Assembly: GCF_039545095.1 (NCBI RefSeq)
Contig: NZ_BAABRS010000001.1
Span: 992,001-1,056,000 of the forward strand
DNA from: Fodinibius salicampi
GTDB taxonomy: Bacteria; Bacteroidota; Rhodothermia; Balneolales; Balneolaceae
Reading direction: 5' to 3'
Length of the DNA: 64,000 bases
Position 1 is the stretch's first letter. Every line of letters starts with the position of its first letter. Position numbers and translations under genes: made by a program. Below, one piece after another: positions 7,732-16,411 of the stretch. The notes beneath the pieces were generated by a model that was not told the DNA's origin, did no database searches, and worked only from the letters and a program-made list of their open reading frames with translations.

Positions 7732-9069
7732 TTAGCCGAACTGTCGGATTATATCATTAAATGTAACGAAAATGAAAAGAGCAATAATAAGCAGGAACCC
7801 GATCTGCTGAAGCCACATCCGTACTTTAGGCGAGGGTTCGCGCCGGGTAATTCCTTCATAGATAAGAAACATCAGATGTCCTCCGTCGAGTACCGGTATA
7901 GGAAGAATATTCATGATAGCCAGTGTGACACTCAGGAAAGCGGTAATATTCCAGAAACCAACCCAGCCCCCTCTGTCAGTGGCTTCTTTTGTAATATTTG
8001 CTATTGCAACCGGTCCGCCGAGACTTTCCCGTACGGCTATGTCGCCGGAAAACATTTTGCTAAATCCCTGAACGATACCTACTACCGTTGCATTGGAGCG
8101 CTCAACACCTACACCCATCGATTCGAAGAATCCATATTCGAAACGTTCAATGGCAAAAAGGCTATCCGGATTAGGCGCATAAATTCCCAGTTTATTATTG
8201 GCATCAGTAGTAAGTTCGTACGACAACTCTTCGCCTTGCCTGTTAATCGTCAGCGATATGGAATCTTCTGTTGAGCTTATGAGCTCAACGGCCTGTACCC
8301 AGTAATCAACCGGCTGGCTGTTAATGGAAGTAATTTCATCTCCAGCCTTCAAACCGGCCTTTTCAGCGGGACTTCCGGACTGTACGTTACTTATTTTACT
8401 CGGTAAAGCATTAGCCAGGCTAATCAATCCCTGTTGACCAATATCATCGAGCAGGCTATCTGCCACTGTTACCGTTGCTTCCCGCCCATCCCGTTCTACA
8501 ATATATTGGAGGGTTGAAGAAGTCATAACTTCAGGAGCTATAAGATCATTAAAATATGATACTCGCTCTCCGTTAACTCCTACAAGTCTGTCGCCTGTCT
8601 GAAACCCCACCTGCGATGCAAGAGAACCTTCGGCCACATAAATTTCATTGACACTATCAAGTTGAACCTTGGTTTCCCCATTACTAAATGCCAAGCCGCC
8701 ATATATAATTGCAGCCAAAATCATATTAAAAATAACACCCGCTGTAATAACAACGATACGCTGCCACACAGGTTTGCTGCGAAACTCCCAGGGTTTAGGT
8801 TCCTCATCGAGGTGTTCGGTATCCATACTCTCATCAATCATGCCAGATATTTTTACATATCCTCCCAATGGAGTCGCCCCGATGCAATAATCAGTTTCTC
8901 CTTTTTTAAAACCAAAGATACGGGGAGGAAATCCCAATGAGAAACGCTCAACACGCATCCCAAAAAACTTCGCCGCTAAAAAATGTCCCAGCTCATGAAA
9001 AAATACCAGTATAAGAAGAGCTGCAGCAAAAATTGCAAGTGTTGATAATAAACCTAAAATCCATTCCAT
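7732..9069 (-). CDS. rseP: RIP metalloprotease RseP (site-2 protease)
   Basis: This 445-residue inner-membrane zinc protease cleaves membrane-spanning anti-sigma factors. The zinc motif HELGH is at residues 25-29 in the first membrane segment, and the third ligand region NILPIPVLDGGH is near residue 390. Two PDZ domains lie between them (roughly residues 125-205 and 215-290). It starts 18 nt after dxr ends, an order (dxr-rseP) common in bacteria. The actual substrate here is unknown. Confidence 0.95.
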   Translation of the reverse strand: MEWILGLLSTLAIFAAALLILVFFHELGHFLAAKFFGMRVERFSLGFPPRIFGFKKGETDYCIGATPLGGYVKISGMIDESMDTEHLDEEPKPWEFRSKPVWQRIVVITAGVIFNMILAAIIYGGLAFSNGETKVQLDSVNEIYVAEGSLASQVGFQTGDRLVGVNGERVSYFNDLIAPEVMTSSTLQYIVERDGREATVTVADSLLDDIGQQGLISLANALPSKISNVQSGSPAEKAGLKAGDEITSINSQPVDYWVQAVELISSTEDSISLTINRQGEELSYELTTDANNKLGIYAPNPDSLFAIERFEYGFFESMGVGVERSNATVVGIVQGFSKMFSGDIAVRESLGGPVAIANITKEATDRGGWVGFWNITAFLSVTLAIMNILPIPVLDGGHLMFLIYEGITRREPSPKVRMWLQQIGFLLIIALFIFVTFNDIIRQFG

Positions 9070-9087
9070 GAATTGTATCTGTACTAT

Positions 9088-10236
9088 TTAAAAGGTTAAA
9101 GCCAACTTTCTGGCTTCTTTATCAATTTTCTTTAAGGACTCTAACGTAAAAGGTCCGGAATTGTTGAGTCGTACAAGGGATGATTCTATAATATCTGCTA
9201 TTTGAATATACGAAATTTCCTCTTTGAGGAACCGACTGACCGCCACCTCATTTGCCGCATTTAAAATGGCCGGGGCAAATCCACCGTCGCGGCCGGCCTC
9301 AAGGGCTAATCTCAAGCATGGAAAACGATCATAATCCACGGGCTCAAAGTTAAGCTGAAAAGCCTCTCCCCAATCAAGTCGGGGGACATGCAATTCTTCC
9401 CGGTCAGGATAGGTGAAGGCATACATAATGGGTACTTTCATTGTCGGGGGACCAAGTTGGGCCTTACTAGAACCGTCATTAAAGGTTACTACTGAATGTA
9501 TTATACTTTCCGGATGCACCACAGCCTCAATCCGTTCATAGGGTATATCAAACAGCCAATGTGCCTCGATAATTTCCAGTCCCTTATTCATCATAGTAGC
9601 GGAATCGACGGTTATTTTGGCGCCCATTGACCAGTTTGGGTGATTAAGGGCATCATCAACCGTTATACCTTCCATCTGTTTTTTATTCCAGGTTCGGAAT
9701 GGGCCTCCGCTGGCGGTAATGATCAGATTCTCCACTTCATCAATAGGTTCTCCTAGCAAGCACTGTAGCATAGCGCTATGTTCAGAATCCACAGGGATAA
9801 GTTGCCCCTTACTTTCTCCTACAATTTTATTTATTAAAGCTCCCCCCACTACCAGCGATTCTTTGTTGGCAAGCGCTACTTTGTTTCCCGCTTTAAGTGC
9901 TTCAAGGGTCGGTTCGAATCCCGCGTAGCCCACCAAACTGTTTAATACAATATCAGCTTTCTCCAAAGTAGCAAGATTCAACAGTTCTTCTTTGCCGCTT
10001 AACAGCGTGGTATCGGTCTCAGATATTGCCTCATTAAGTACAGAAAAGTGTTTTTTATTGGCAATAAGCCCAAATTCAGGCTCAAACTCTTTTATCTGTT
10101 TAGCCATTTTCTCCCAGCTGTTATTACAGCTGAGAGCCAACAGGTTAAACCTATCGGGATGCTCACGGATGATATCCAGCGCTTGCACACCGATGGAACC
10201 GGTAGAACCAAGTATGACAATGTTTTTGGGATTCAA
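9088..10236 (-). CDS. dxr: 1-deoxy-D-xylulose-5-phosphate reductoisomerase
   Basis: This 382-residue NADPH enzyme makes 2-C-methyl-D-erythritol 4-phosphate in the MEP isoprenoid pathway. The nucleotide-binding start IVILGSTGSIGVQALDII and the substrate/metal region VDSEHSAMLQCL are intact, with LIITASGGPFRTW following. The start is a TTG (10236): there is an in-frame stop a few codons upstream and no ATG near the Rossmann motif. Length is normal. It heads a run dxr-rseP-psd-pssA. Confidence 0.96.
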   Translation of the reverse strand: MNPKNIVILGSTGSIGVQALDIIREHPDRFNLLALSCNNSWEKMAKQIKEFEPEFGLIANKKHFSVLNEAISETDTTLLSGKEELLNLATLEKADIVLNSLVGYAGFEPTLEALKAGNKVALANKESLVVGGALINKIVGESKGQLIPVDSEHSAMLQCLLGEPIDEVENLIITASGGPFRTWNKKQMEGITVDDALNHPNWSMGAKITVDSATMMNKGLEIIEAHWLFDIPYERIEAVVHPESIIHSVVTFNDGSSKAQLGPPTMKVPIMYAFTYPDREELHVPRLDWGEAFQLNFEPVDYDRFPCLRLALEAGRDGGFAPAILNAANEVAVSRFLKEEISYIQIADIIESSLVRLNNSGPFTLESLKKIDKEARKLALTF

Positions 10237-10336
10237 CGGCTTTCAATTCAATTAGAAAAACATTTGAAAATAGAGAAAAACAGATACAAGTCGGAATCAA
10301 ATCTGCATCTTAATAACCGCTTTCTGTAGTACAATC

Positions 10337-11236
10337 TCAATAACAATATTTTTGTGCGATTCCATACATCTGTGCATGTGCTTCTACAGTCTCTTTTAAC
10401 GTTGGAGCATATCCTCCGGATAATAACAATACCAAAGGCACATCATGGCTTTTAACTTTTCTGATAACAAGTTCGTCACGTCTTTTTAATCCGTCTATAC
10501 TTAGCGATAAACGACCCAGCTGGTCGGTTTCAAGAGGATCTATTCCTCCCAAATAAAATGTTAAATCTGGATGAAACTGAGTAAATATCTTATGTAGGGC
10601 TTCCCCCAATACCTGGAGGTAATCTTTGTCTTCGGTTCCATCCGGTAGTCCTATATCCAGAGACGAAGGTGGCTTTTTAAACGGGTAGTTGTTGGCCCCA
10701 TGGATTGAAAAAGTAAACACCTCTGCATTATTTTTAAATATTTCAGCGGTTCCATTTCCTTGGTGAACATCGCAGTCTATTATTAAAATATTAGAGGCCC
10801 ACATAGACTGCTGCAATACTTTAACGGCTACTGCCACATCATTAAACACACAAAATCCTTCACCAAAATCAGGCATGGCATGATGTGTTCCTCCAGCCAA
10901 ATTCCCAGCCATCCCATCCTCAAGAGCCATTAAAGCAGCATTAATTGTTCCCTGTACCGCCAGTCGAGAACGCAATGCTAACCTCCGGGACCAAGGCAAA
11001 CCCAAGCGCCGACTTTTCTTGCGATCAAGTGTTCCTTCCAGGATCCCCTTCGCGTAATTGTTGGTATGTACCGTAAGGAGGTTGGTCATATCCACCGGAG
11101 ATGGAGCGACAATATTACCGGGAGCAATAATCTCTTCATCCAACAGGTACCTATGTAGACCCGTAAACTTTCCCATTGGGAAAATATGATCATCCGGAAT
11201 TGGTGCGTAATAAGAAGGTGCGTAAGATACTCTCAA
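10337..11236 (-). CDS. Histone-deacetylase-family (AcuC/HDAC-like) hydrolase
   Basis: This 299-residue zinc amidohydrolase of the arginase/deacetylase fold probably removes acetyl groups from an unknown small molecule or protein. The motifs GGTHHAMPDFGEGFCVFND (active-site His-His) and IDCDVHQGNGTAE (zinc ligands) are intact. The start is a TTG at 11236 preceded by AAAGGA at a spacing of about 8 nt, a good ribosome site. It lies 12 nt after pgeF. Bacterial members are often called histone deacetylase family proteins without a proven substrate. Confidence 0.9.
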   Translation of the reverse strand: MRVSYAPSYYAPIPDDHIFPMGKFTGLHRYLLDEEIIAPGNIVAPSPVDMTNLLTVHTNNYAKGILEGTLDRKKSRRLGLPWSRRLALRSRLAVQGTINAALMALEDGMAGNLAGGTHHAMPDFGEGFCVFNDVAVAVKVLQQSMWASNILIIDCDVHQGNGTAEIFKNNAEVFTFSIHGANNYPFKKPPSSLDIGLPDGTEDKDYLQVLGEALHKIFTQFHPDLTFYLGGIDPLETDQLGRLSLSIDGLKRRDELVIRKVKSHDVPLVLLLSGGYAPTLKETVEAHAQMYGIAQKYCY

Positions 11237-11248
11237 ATTCTCGATCCT

Positions 11249-12013
11249 TTATCGTTTTAACCGGATTAGCGCCATCATACGTCCGCTGTTATCTCCTTCT
11301 CTGCGGTAGGAATAAAAATGATCTTCATCTTCGATCGTGCATTCTTCGCGAACTTCGATCTGAGCTGTTCCCATTCCTTCCTCCCTGAGCTGATGTACTA
11401 AAAACCGTTTCAAATCAACATGGGGTTTCGAAAATTGATTATAATCAACGAATTCTGTTGGAAATTGTTCCGCCACTTCAGTTCCCACCTCAAAATTTTC
11501 AAGAGCTAAGCAGGGACTTATAAACGCCTTTAGTACTTGAATTTCAGCTCCTTCTCGTCGCATTATTTGTAATCCTTTGGGAACAATTTTGGCGACAGCT
11601 CCTCTCCATCCTGCATGGAAGGCACCTACTACGTAATTGATCGGATCCCAAAGTAATACGGCAGCGCAATCCGCTACCTGTATGGCCAGCGTTAAGCCTG
11701 GTAATGTTGTAATTAAGCCATCTGTGGCACTGTATGTCCCCCCTTCATTTACCACCTGAACCCGATTACTGTGGACTTGGTCGGCATAAGCAACCCACTC
11801 CTCATCGATGTTTAAAGAAGCAAGTAATGCCAAGCGGTTTTTCAGAATTGCTGATTCATCATCAGACGTATTAAAACCTAAATTGAGGCCTTTAATATGG
11901 CTGTCAGGAGCTTGATAGGCACTGTTTTTGAGTGTAAACCATGCCTCAACCGCATCATCTTTTTTTATGACTTCAGGAATAATGAAAGAAAAATCACTCT
12001 TCAAGTTTCCCAT
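11249..12013 (-). CDS. pgeF: Peptidoglycan editing factor / purine nucleoside phosphorylase PgeF (YfiH, laccase domain)
   Basis: This 254-residue protein of the YfiH/DUF152 family has members reported to cleave purine nucleosides and to remove misincorporated residues from peptidoglycan precursors. Conserved metal-site sequences are visible: QVHSNRV, VADCAAVLLWDP, GAFHAGWRGAVAKIV and CLALENFEVGTEV. Its ATG overlaps the 3' end of aroE by 20 nt, so the two are probably translated from one message. Confidence 0.9.
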   Translation of the reverse strand: MGNLKSDFSFIIPEVIKKDDAVEAWFTLKNSAYQAPDSHIKGLNLGFNTSDDESAILKNRLALLASLNIDEEWVAYADQVHSNRVQVVNEGGTYSATDGLITTLPGLTLAIQVADCAAVLLWDPINYVVGAFHAGWRGAVAKIVPKGLQIMRREGAEIQVLKAFISPCLALENFEVGTEVAEQFPTEFVDYNQFSKPHVDLKRFLVHQLREEGMGTAQIEVREECTIEDEDHFYSYRREGDNSGRMMALIRLKR

Positions 12014-12854
12014 ATAATCTTTCGCGAATTATATCCAATGGAAATGAATTACCGGTCCAATATTCAAATGAGCGACTACCCTGTTCTATTAACATTTCGA
12101 GTCCCCCAATGGTTTCTGCACCTGCGGTTTCCGCCTGCTTTAGAAATGTTGTTTTAAGAGGATTATAGACAATATCATAACAAATAGAATCCTGCAGGTA
12201 TTGCTGTTCTCCCGCTCCAACTGGAGATGATTCTACCCGGGGGGCCATTCCAAGTGGAGTAGCATTGACAATCAAAATAGCATCTTCGCCATAAGCATTC
12301 CACTCGGGATATGAAATTATTTGTACGTTCTCAAAGGAGTTAAAAGAATTAATCCTGGCGGGCTTTCTTGAAACAAGATATATCTCCTCCATCCCTACTC
12401 GACTCAGTGCCGTAACAAGAGCCCTTGAGGCCCCGCCTGTTCCAAAAATGATAGACCTCCCTCCCATAATATCATCCAGATAATCTTCTAGTGGAGCTAA
12501 AAAACCGCTTACATCCGTATTATATCCTTTAAGCCTGTAATCCTTCTTTACGATAGTATTCACCGCCCCTACTGCTCTGGCAGCCGAATCAATCTCATCT
12601 AAATATTCGGCTATTTTTTGCTTATAGGGAATGGTTATATTTGCCCCTTTTAACGTATCCTTGTTTAGGTAAGAAGCAAGTATGCTCAGTTCATTACTCT
12701 GGAGTTCAACTGCATGATAGCGCTCCTCCATATCATAATATTCCAGAGCTAAGTTATGCATTAAGGGAGAAAGGCTGTGCTCAACAGGATTTCCAAACAA
12801 AACATAATGTGGACGAGTTACTTCTTGACTCTCGAGAAAAGACGTCAGATTCAT
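11994..12854 (-). CDS. aroE: Shikimate dehydrogenase
   Basis: AroE reduces 3-dehydroshikimate with NADPH in the shikimate pathway. Substrate-binding GNPVEHSLSPLMHN and GANITIPYKQKI (catalytic lysine) are present, followed by the nucleotide-binding GTGGASRAL and NATPLGM. The frame is open to 12917, but that far start lies inside the terminator of the upstream gene. The ATG at 12854 gives the expected N-terminus, MNLTSFLESQEVTRPHYVLF, and 286 residues. It overlaps pgeF by 20 nt. Confidence 0.94.
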   Translation of the reverse strand: MNLTSFLESQEVTRPHYVLFGNPVEHSLSPLMHNLALEYYDMEERYHAVELQSNELSILASYLNKDTLKGANITIPYKQKIAEYLDEIDSAARAVGAVNTIVKKDYRLKGYNTDVSGFLAPLEDYLDDIMGGRSIIFGTGGASRALVTALSRVGMEEIYLVSRKPARINSFNSFENVQIISYPEWNAYGEDAILIVNATPLGMAPRVESSPVGAGEQQYLQDSICYDIVYNPLKTTFLKQAETAGAETIGGLEMLIEQGSRSFEYWTGNSFPLDIIRERLYGKLEE

Positions 12855-12885
12855 ACAGATAAAAAGTAAAAGGAGATTATCGGAC

Positions 12886-12918
12886 AAAAAAAATGCGCAC
12901 TCTAATAAAGTGCGCATT
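12886..12918 (-). terminator. Intrinsic terminator after the START-like gene
   Basis: On the minus strand AATGCGCAC (12918-12910) pairs perfectly with GTGCGCATT (12900-12892) across a 9-nt loop. A run of T follows (12893-12886). It separates the START-like gene at 12942 from aroE. Confidence 0.9.
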
Positions 12919-12941
12919 GATATTAAGAATATAAATCTTGC

Positions 12942-13439
12942 TTATGCGGCTGCTTCCTCTTCTTCCGCTTCGTCAGCAGCTTCTATTTCTTCAAGAGTAT
13001 CATCCGCATTTTGTTTAAAAGTATCAGCTTCAGCTTCTTCCTTGAACCGCTGCAAATCTTTTTTCATTTGTGCCGGAAGCGCCTGAATAAATTCGGCTAG
13101 TTCTTCTTCGGGCTCTCCAAAAAATGTTCGATAGTCTAGGCTAAAATCGACGCGCGTACGTTCTCCATTGTCTAGAGGAGTAAACCGAATAGTTCCGGTT
13201 TGATTTAGATTGCCGTTAATAGTAATCCATGCGAATCGGGTATTTCGTAGATTGTCAATGATATTAGTTGTCCATTGATAATCCTTTCCTCCCATTTGAG
13301 TTGCGAACTCAAAAGTCTGAGAATTCACTTTATTTACATGATCGATACGTTCAAAGAAGTGCGGAAAGTAAGTTGGATCACTTAAGTATTCGTAGACTTT
13401 GGCCAGTGGCAGATCAACATCAATTCTTTCGTGCGCCAT
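12942..13439 (-). CDS. START-like (SRPBCC) domain protein
   Basis: This 165-residue cytoplasmic protein has the look of the START-like/AHSA1 lipid- or ligand-binding fold of Bacteroidota-type bacteria. Visible landmarks are VDLPLAKVYEYLSDPTYFPHFF at the start, then alternating beta strands, and a long C-terminal helix LAEFIQALPAQMKKDLQRF. It ends in a very acidic tail rich in Glu and Ala. Ligand and role are unknown. It is followed by its own terminator, so it is a single-gene transcript or the last gene of one. Confidence 0.7.
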   Translation of the reverse strand: MAHERIDVDLPLAKVYEYLSDPTYFPHFFERIDHVNKVNSQTFEFATQMGGKDYQWTTNIIDNLRNTRFAWITINGNLNQTGTIRFTPLDNGERTRVDFSLDYRTFFGEPEEELAEFIQALPAQMKKDLQRFKEEAEADTFKQNADDTLEEIEAADEAEEEEAAA

Positions 13440-13652
13440 AATTTATATACTTCGAAATTGGTTAAAGTTACTAATTGAAAACGATGAAAAAGTGATTTTT
13501 CCAGTTCGTAAGTAGGATTTACCCACAATGCAATAAAATTACGCATTTTTTGCCTAATCAGCAATTAATTTCGGGCTCAATTTAAAACTGATTTTTTAAT
13601 TCTTAACCGTATGTTCCTTCCGTTTTCCATTCCCCTTTTTACTATAAATCTA

Positions 13653-14273
13653 CTACCTGTTTTCACCTCCTTTAAAAAAGGTCTCCACATGAGTCCAGAT
13701 TTGTTCCCCGACCTTATGGGCGGGCTGTGTTGCATCCACAGTATAGAACCTTTCTTCTTGTTTAGATAAGCTGTTAAATCCTTTAATTACTTTTTCAAAA
13801 AAGAAATCTCCTGCCTGCTCCATGCGATCTTTCTCCTTATCTTTCATCCTTTTTTTAGCTTCATCCAGTGAAACTTTCATATAAATCGTCAGGTCTGGTG
13901 CGCGTTTATGGCTGGCAATGCTATTTAATCGGTGAATCTCCTCTAAAGATACTGACGCTCTTCCATAACCCTGGTAAGCGGTAGTAGAATCATAAAACCG
14001 GTCTAAGATAACGATACACCCTTCCTCCAAGGCTGGCAAAACTTTTTCTGCGACTAACTGGGATCGCGCAGACGAAAAAAGCAACAATTCCGTAACAGGA
14101 TCAATATCATAATTAGGATTTAATAAGATATTGCGAACTTTTTCAGATACCTCCGTTCCTCCGGGATCCCGAAAAACTTTTACCTCTGCCCCCTCCCGCT
14201 CAAAAGCTTTTTTTAGATTAGCTATCTGGGTTGATTTGCCGCTCCCGTCTATTCCTTCAAATGTTATAAACAC
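13653..14273 (-). CDS. tmk: Thymidylate kinase
   Basis: This 206-residue kinase phosphorylates dTMP to dTDP. It has the P-loop FEGIDGSGKSTQ at residues 4-15, the DR(F/Y) motif ILDRFYDSTTAYQGYGR and the lid region RMKDKEKDRMEQ. The start is GTG at 14273. The 3' end contains a GGAGGTG stretch, but no gene follows closely. Downstream is a 213-nt gap before the START-like gene in which I see no feature. Confidence 0.95.
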   Translation of the reverse strand: MFITFEGIDGSGKSTQIANLKKAFEREGAEVKVFRDPGGTEVSEKVRNILLNPNYDIDPVTELLLFSSARSQLVAEKVLPALEEGCIVILDRFYDSTTAYQGYGRASVSLEEIHRLNSIASHKRAPDLTIYMKVSLDEAKKRMKDKEKDRMEQAGDFFFEKVIKGFNSLSKQEERFYTVDATQPAHKVGEQIWTHVETFFKGGENR

Positions 14274-14350
14274 CTACTAAATGAACTTATTTTATGGTTG
14301 TCATCCTGTCAAACCTTAAGATCAGGAATTTCAATGGTGCAGACAAATTC

Positions 14351-15049
14351 TTAAAAATCGAATTGACTATCCATTTCAGGTGGTTCTTTGTCCAACACTA
14401 TGGCCAAAGCAATATAAATCAGCAATGACATCCCAGACCCCGCGAAGAGTGTAATGACAAAAAGGAGCCGCACCACGGTACTGCTAATCCCAAAGTACTT
14501 AGCCAATCCTCCGCATACACCGGCGATCTTCTTATCGGAACGAGATTTATATAATTTTTTAGACTGCCGGAAAGCATATCGATCAAACCGATACTTTTCT
14601 TCAGAATATCCTTTCTGCGACTTCTTTTCCCCTAAATCATTATCTAGTGTAAAGTCTTTTTTCTCCTCTTTATCAAAATTAAAATCGTACTCCTTAGCTC
14701 TCTTCTGCTTTCGTTTTTTCTCCTTTTGTGCCTGCTTTACTTTTTTTCGATCACCTACAAAATAACCAAAACCAACCAAGGTCACCAATACTCCTCCAAT
14801 AAGCGGCAAGGCATTAATAAACCCGGAAAGATCGGGCCCCCAGCTTAATCCAATCAGCTGTATTACATACATCATACCCACAAAAAACATTGCAAGTCCC
14901 GCGATTGTAGCAAAATTCCAGATATTGGTTTTTTCCTTTTCCTCTTCCTCGAGAAATTCCTCCATCGTTTGATGCAGCTTCCGCTCATCAATATCCATAA
15001 AGGAATCAATTGATTGTGTAGCTGATTGTTGTCTTGTTTTTGCTGTCAT
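14351..15049 (-). CDS. PspC-domain membrane protein with N-terminal membrane pair
   Basis: This 232-residue protein has two hydrophobic segments near residues 45-70 and 78-95, a long highly basic and charged linker (about residues 100-165), and then a C-terminal PspC domain. That domain has the signature DKKIAGVCGGLAKYFGI followed by a membrane segment. PspC domains are linked to envelope stress responses; here the domain is C-terminal rather than N-terminal. The ATG has a near-perfect Shine-Dalgarno, AAGGAGGTG, 7 nt upstream, unlike most neighbours. Confidence 0.85.
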   Translation of the reverse strand: MTAKTRQQSATQSIDSFMDIDERKLHQTMEEFLEEEEKEKTNIWNFATIAGLAMFFVGMMYVIQLIGLSWGPDLSGFINALPLIGGVLVTLVGFGYFVGDRKKVKQAQKEKKRKQKRAKEYDFNFDKEEKKDFTLDNDLGEKKSQKGYSEEKYRFDRYAFRQSKKLYKSRSDKKIAGVCGGLAKYFGISSTVVRLLFVITLFAGSGMSLLIYIALAIVLDKEPPEMDSQFDF

Positions 15050-15185
15050 AATTTTTCACCTCCTTTTCTCCTAATACGAAGATAAGGAAACTTTGTTACA
15101 TCCGATTGATACAGATTCCTACATTCATTATTTGTTTTAAAATAAAAAAGTGAGATGTGAAAATCTTATTGAAATAATCGTACGA

Positions 15186-15703
15186 CTAATGATATTCCCA
15201 CTGCGGGCCGGAATTGGCTGTCTTCATCAATGGCCACATACCCTCCGGAGATAATTGGATCGTGGGACTGAGCGCAAATGAATATCCGGCTATAAGACCG
15301 CTAACCGAAGTATTACCATATTGTCGGCCACCAAACATCAAATCATTAGACATTCCGCCCAATCCCAGGTATGCTGAATTGACGGGCTGTCCTCCAAGAG
15401 ATTGTTTTTTAAAGTAACAAAACATTCTTAGGCCACCCGCCGGATATACGCTAAAGTATCGCCTGGATCCCCTCTCCAGACCTATCCTATCATTGGTTCT
15501 ATTTTAACGCTTTGGTTAATCCATAAAGCTGGAAATGTAAGGGCCCCTCCATAAGTAAAGGTCATAACACTACCGCTGGCAGTTACGGACATAGGAGGAA
15601 AATATCTGTCGGAAGTGGAACGAGTTATATCTTGGGCACTGCCTGCCGACCAGAAAAACAGCACAATAAATGCGGTACTTACTAATTGTTTTAGTTGTAA
15701 CAT
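15186..15703 (-). pseudogene. Secreted outer-membrane-type beta-barrel gene, frameshifted by a 5-bp duplication
   Basis: The first part (15703-15482) encodes a signal peptide ending near AGSAQ and about 50 residues of alternating strands, then stops. The second part is in a different frame and stays open from before the first stop to 15186, with a barrel-like end (GYSFALSPTIQLSPEG). At the junction the plus strand reads CCTATCCTAT (15481-15490). Deleting one CCTAT unit joins the frames as IEPMIGLERGSRRYFSVYPA and gives a single 170-residue product. The family is not identified; a small outer-membrane beta-barrel is the best guess. It may be a true pseudogene, a switchable gene or a sequence error. 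Confidence 0.7.
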
Positions 15704-15817
15704 CCTGTTGATTTATAGTTTTAAACTATTATTAAGTAATAGGGTTTTTCTCCAACAATGAATAAATAATCTTTTCTAAGCTACGGCTATCCACAAAAAA
15801 ATCAAAGAATACCCGGG

Positions 15818-16411
15818 CTATCTTCTAATAATCCGTTTTTCCGTAATAATTTTATCCAGGGCAATATCAAAAGGTTCAATTGGTAGTTCATCAACCATAT
15901 TTTGTTCAAAACAAAGCCCTATTTTCGGACATGTAATATCCTCCAGGAAACGATCATAGAATCCTCCTCCGTAGCCAATGCGGTAACCCTGTTCATCTCC
16001 CCCCACCATGGGAACAATAACCAACTCTATTTTTTCAATTGGACACTCTTCGCCACCTTCCGGTTCCAGTACGCCCCATTTATTAGGCTTTAGTTCATTA
16101 TATGACTCCAAGTAGAAATGACGCAGATTTCCAGCCTTAAATTGGGTGACCGGTACGACCATTTTTTTTTGTTCATTCAATATCTCTAGGATTAACGAAT
16201 GGGTATTGACCTCTCGTCGGTCATTCATGGAAACGTAGGCGTGAATAATTCGAGCCGTCTTATACTCACGTTGATCTTTTAGCTTTGAAATAATCTTATC
16301 CGACCATTCCCTGAAATTGGCATCCGAAATATCCCTTCTATTTTTTCTAAGTTCTTCCCGGATAATCTCCTTCCTTTCTCTTTTATCCATATTGCTGCTG
16401 TCATTGCACAT
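15818..16411 (-). CDS. 5-formyltetrahydrofolate cyclo-ligase
   Basis: This 197-residue enzyme uses ATP to convert 5-formyl-THF to 5,10-methenyl-THF. The family signature near residue 145 is intact in GYRIGYGGGFYDRFL, and the basic N-terminal helix KREIIREELRKNRRDIS-like region is typical. Two starts are possible: the ATG at 16411, which overlaps the 3' end of bshC by 11 nt, and an in-frame ATG at 16390. The overlap indicates cotranscription with bshC. Confidence 0.9.
   Translation of the reverse strand: MCNDSSNMDKRERKEIIREELRKNRRDISDANFREWSDKIISKLKDQREYKTARIIHAYVSMNDRREVNTHSLILEILNEQKKMVVPVTQFKAGNLRHFYLESYNELKPNKWGVLEPEGGEECPIEKIELVIVPMVGGDEQGYRIGYGGGFYDRFLEDITCPKIGLCFEQNMVDELPIEPFDIALDKIITEKRIIRR

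Noticed and set aside
12855-12917. N-terminal extension of the shikimate dehydrogenase frame
   Set aside because: The extension runs into the terminator hairpin of the upstream gene and is absent from the family; the ATG at 12854 fits better.
13382-13564. Minus-strand open frame of 60 codons overlapping the START-like gene start
   Set aside because: It is in a different frame from the START-like gene, overlaps its start and has no recognisable features.
15482-15703. PorP/SprF type IX secretion family assignment for the broken outer-membrane-type gene
   Set aside because: The C-terminal strand pattern is similar in style, but the reconstructed 170-residue protein is too short and lacks the PorP/SprF N-terminal motif; I leave the family open.
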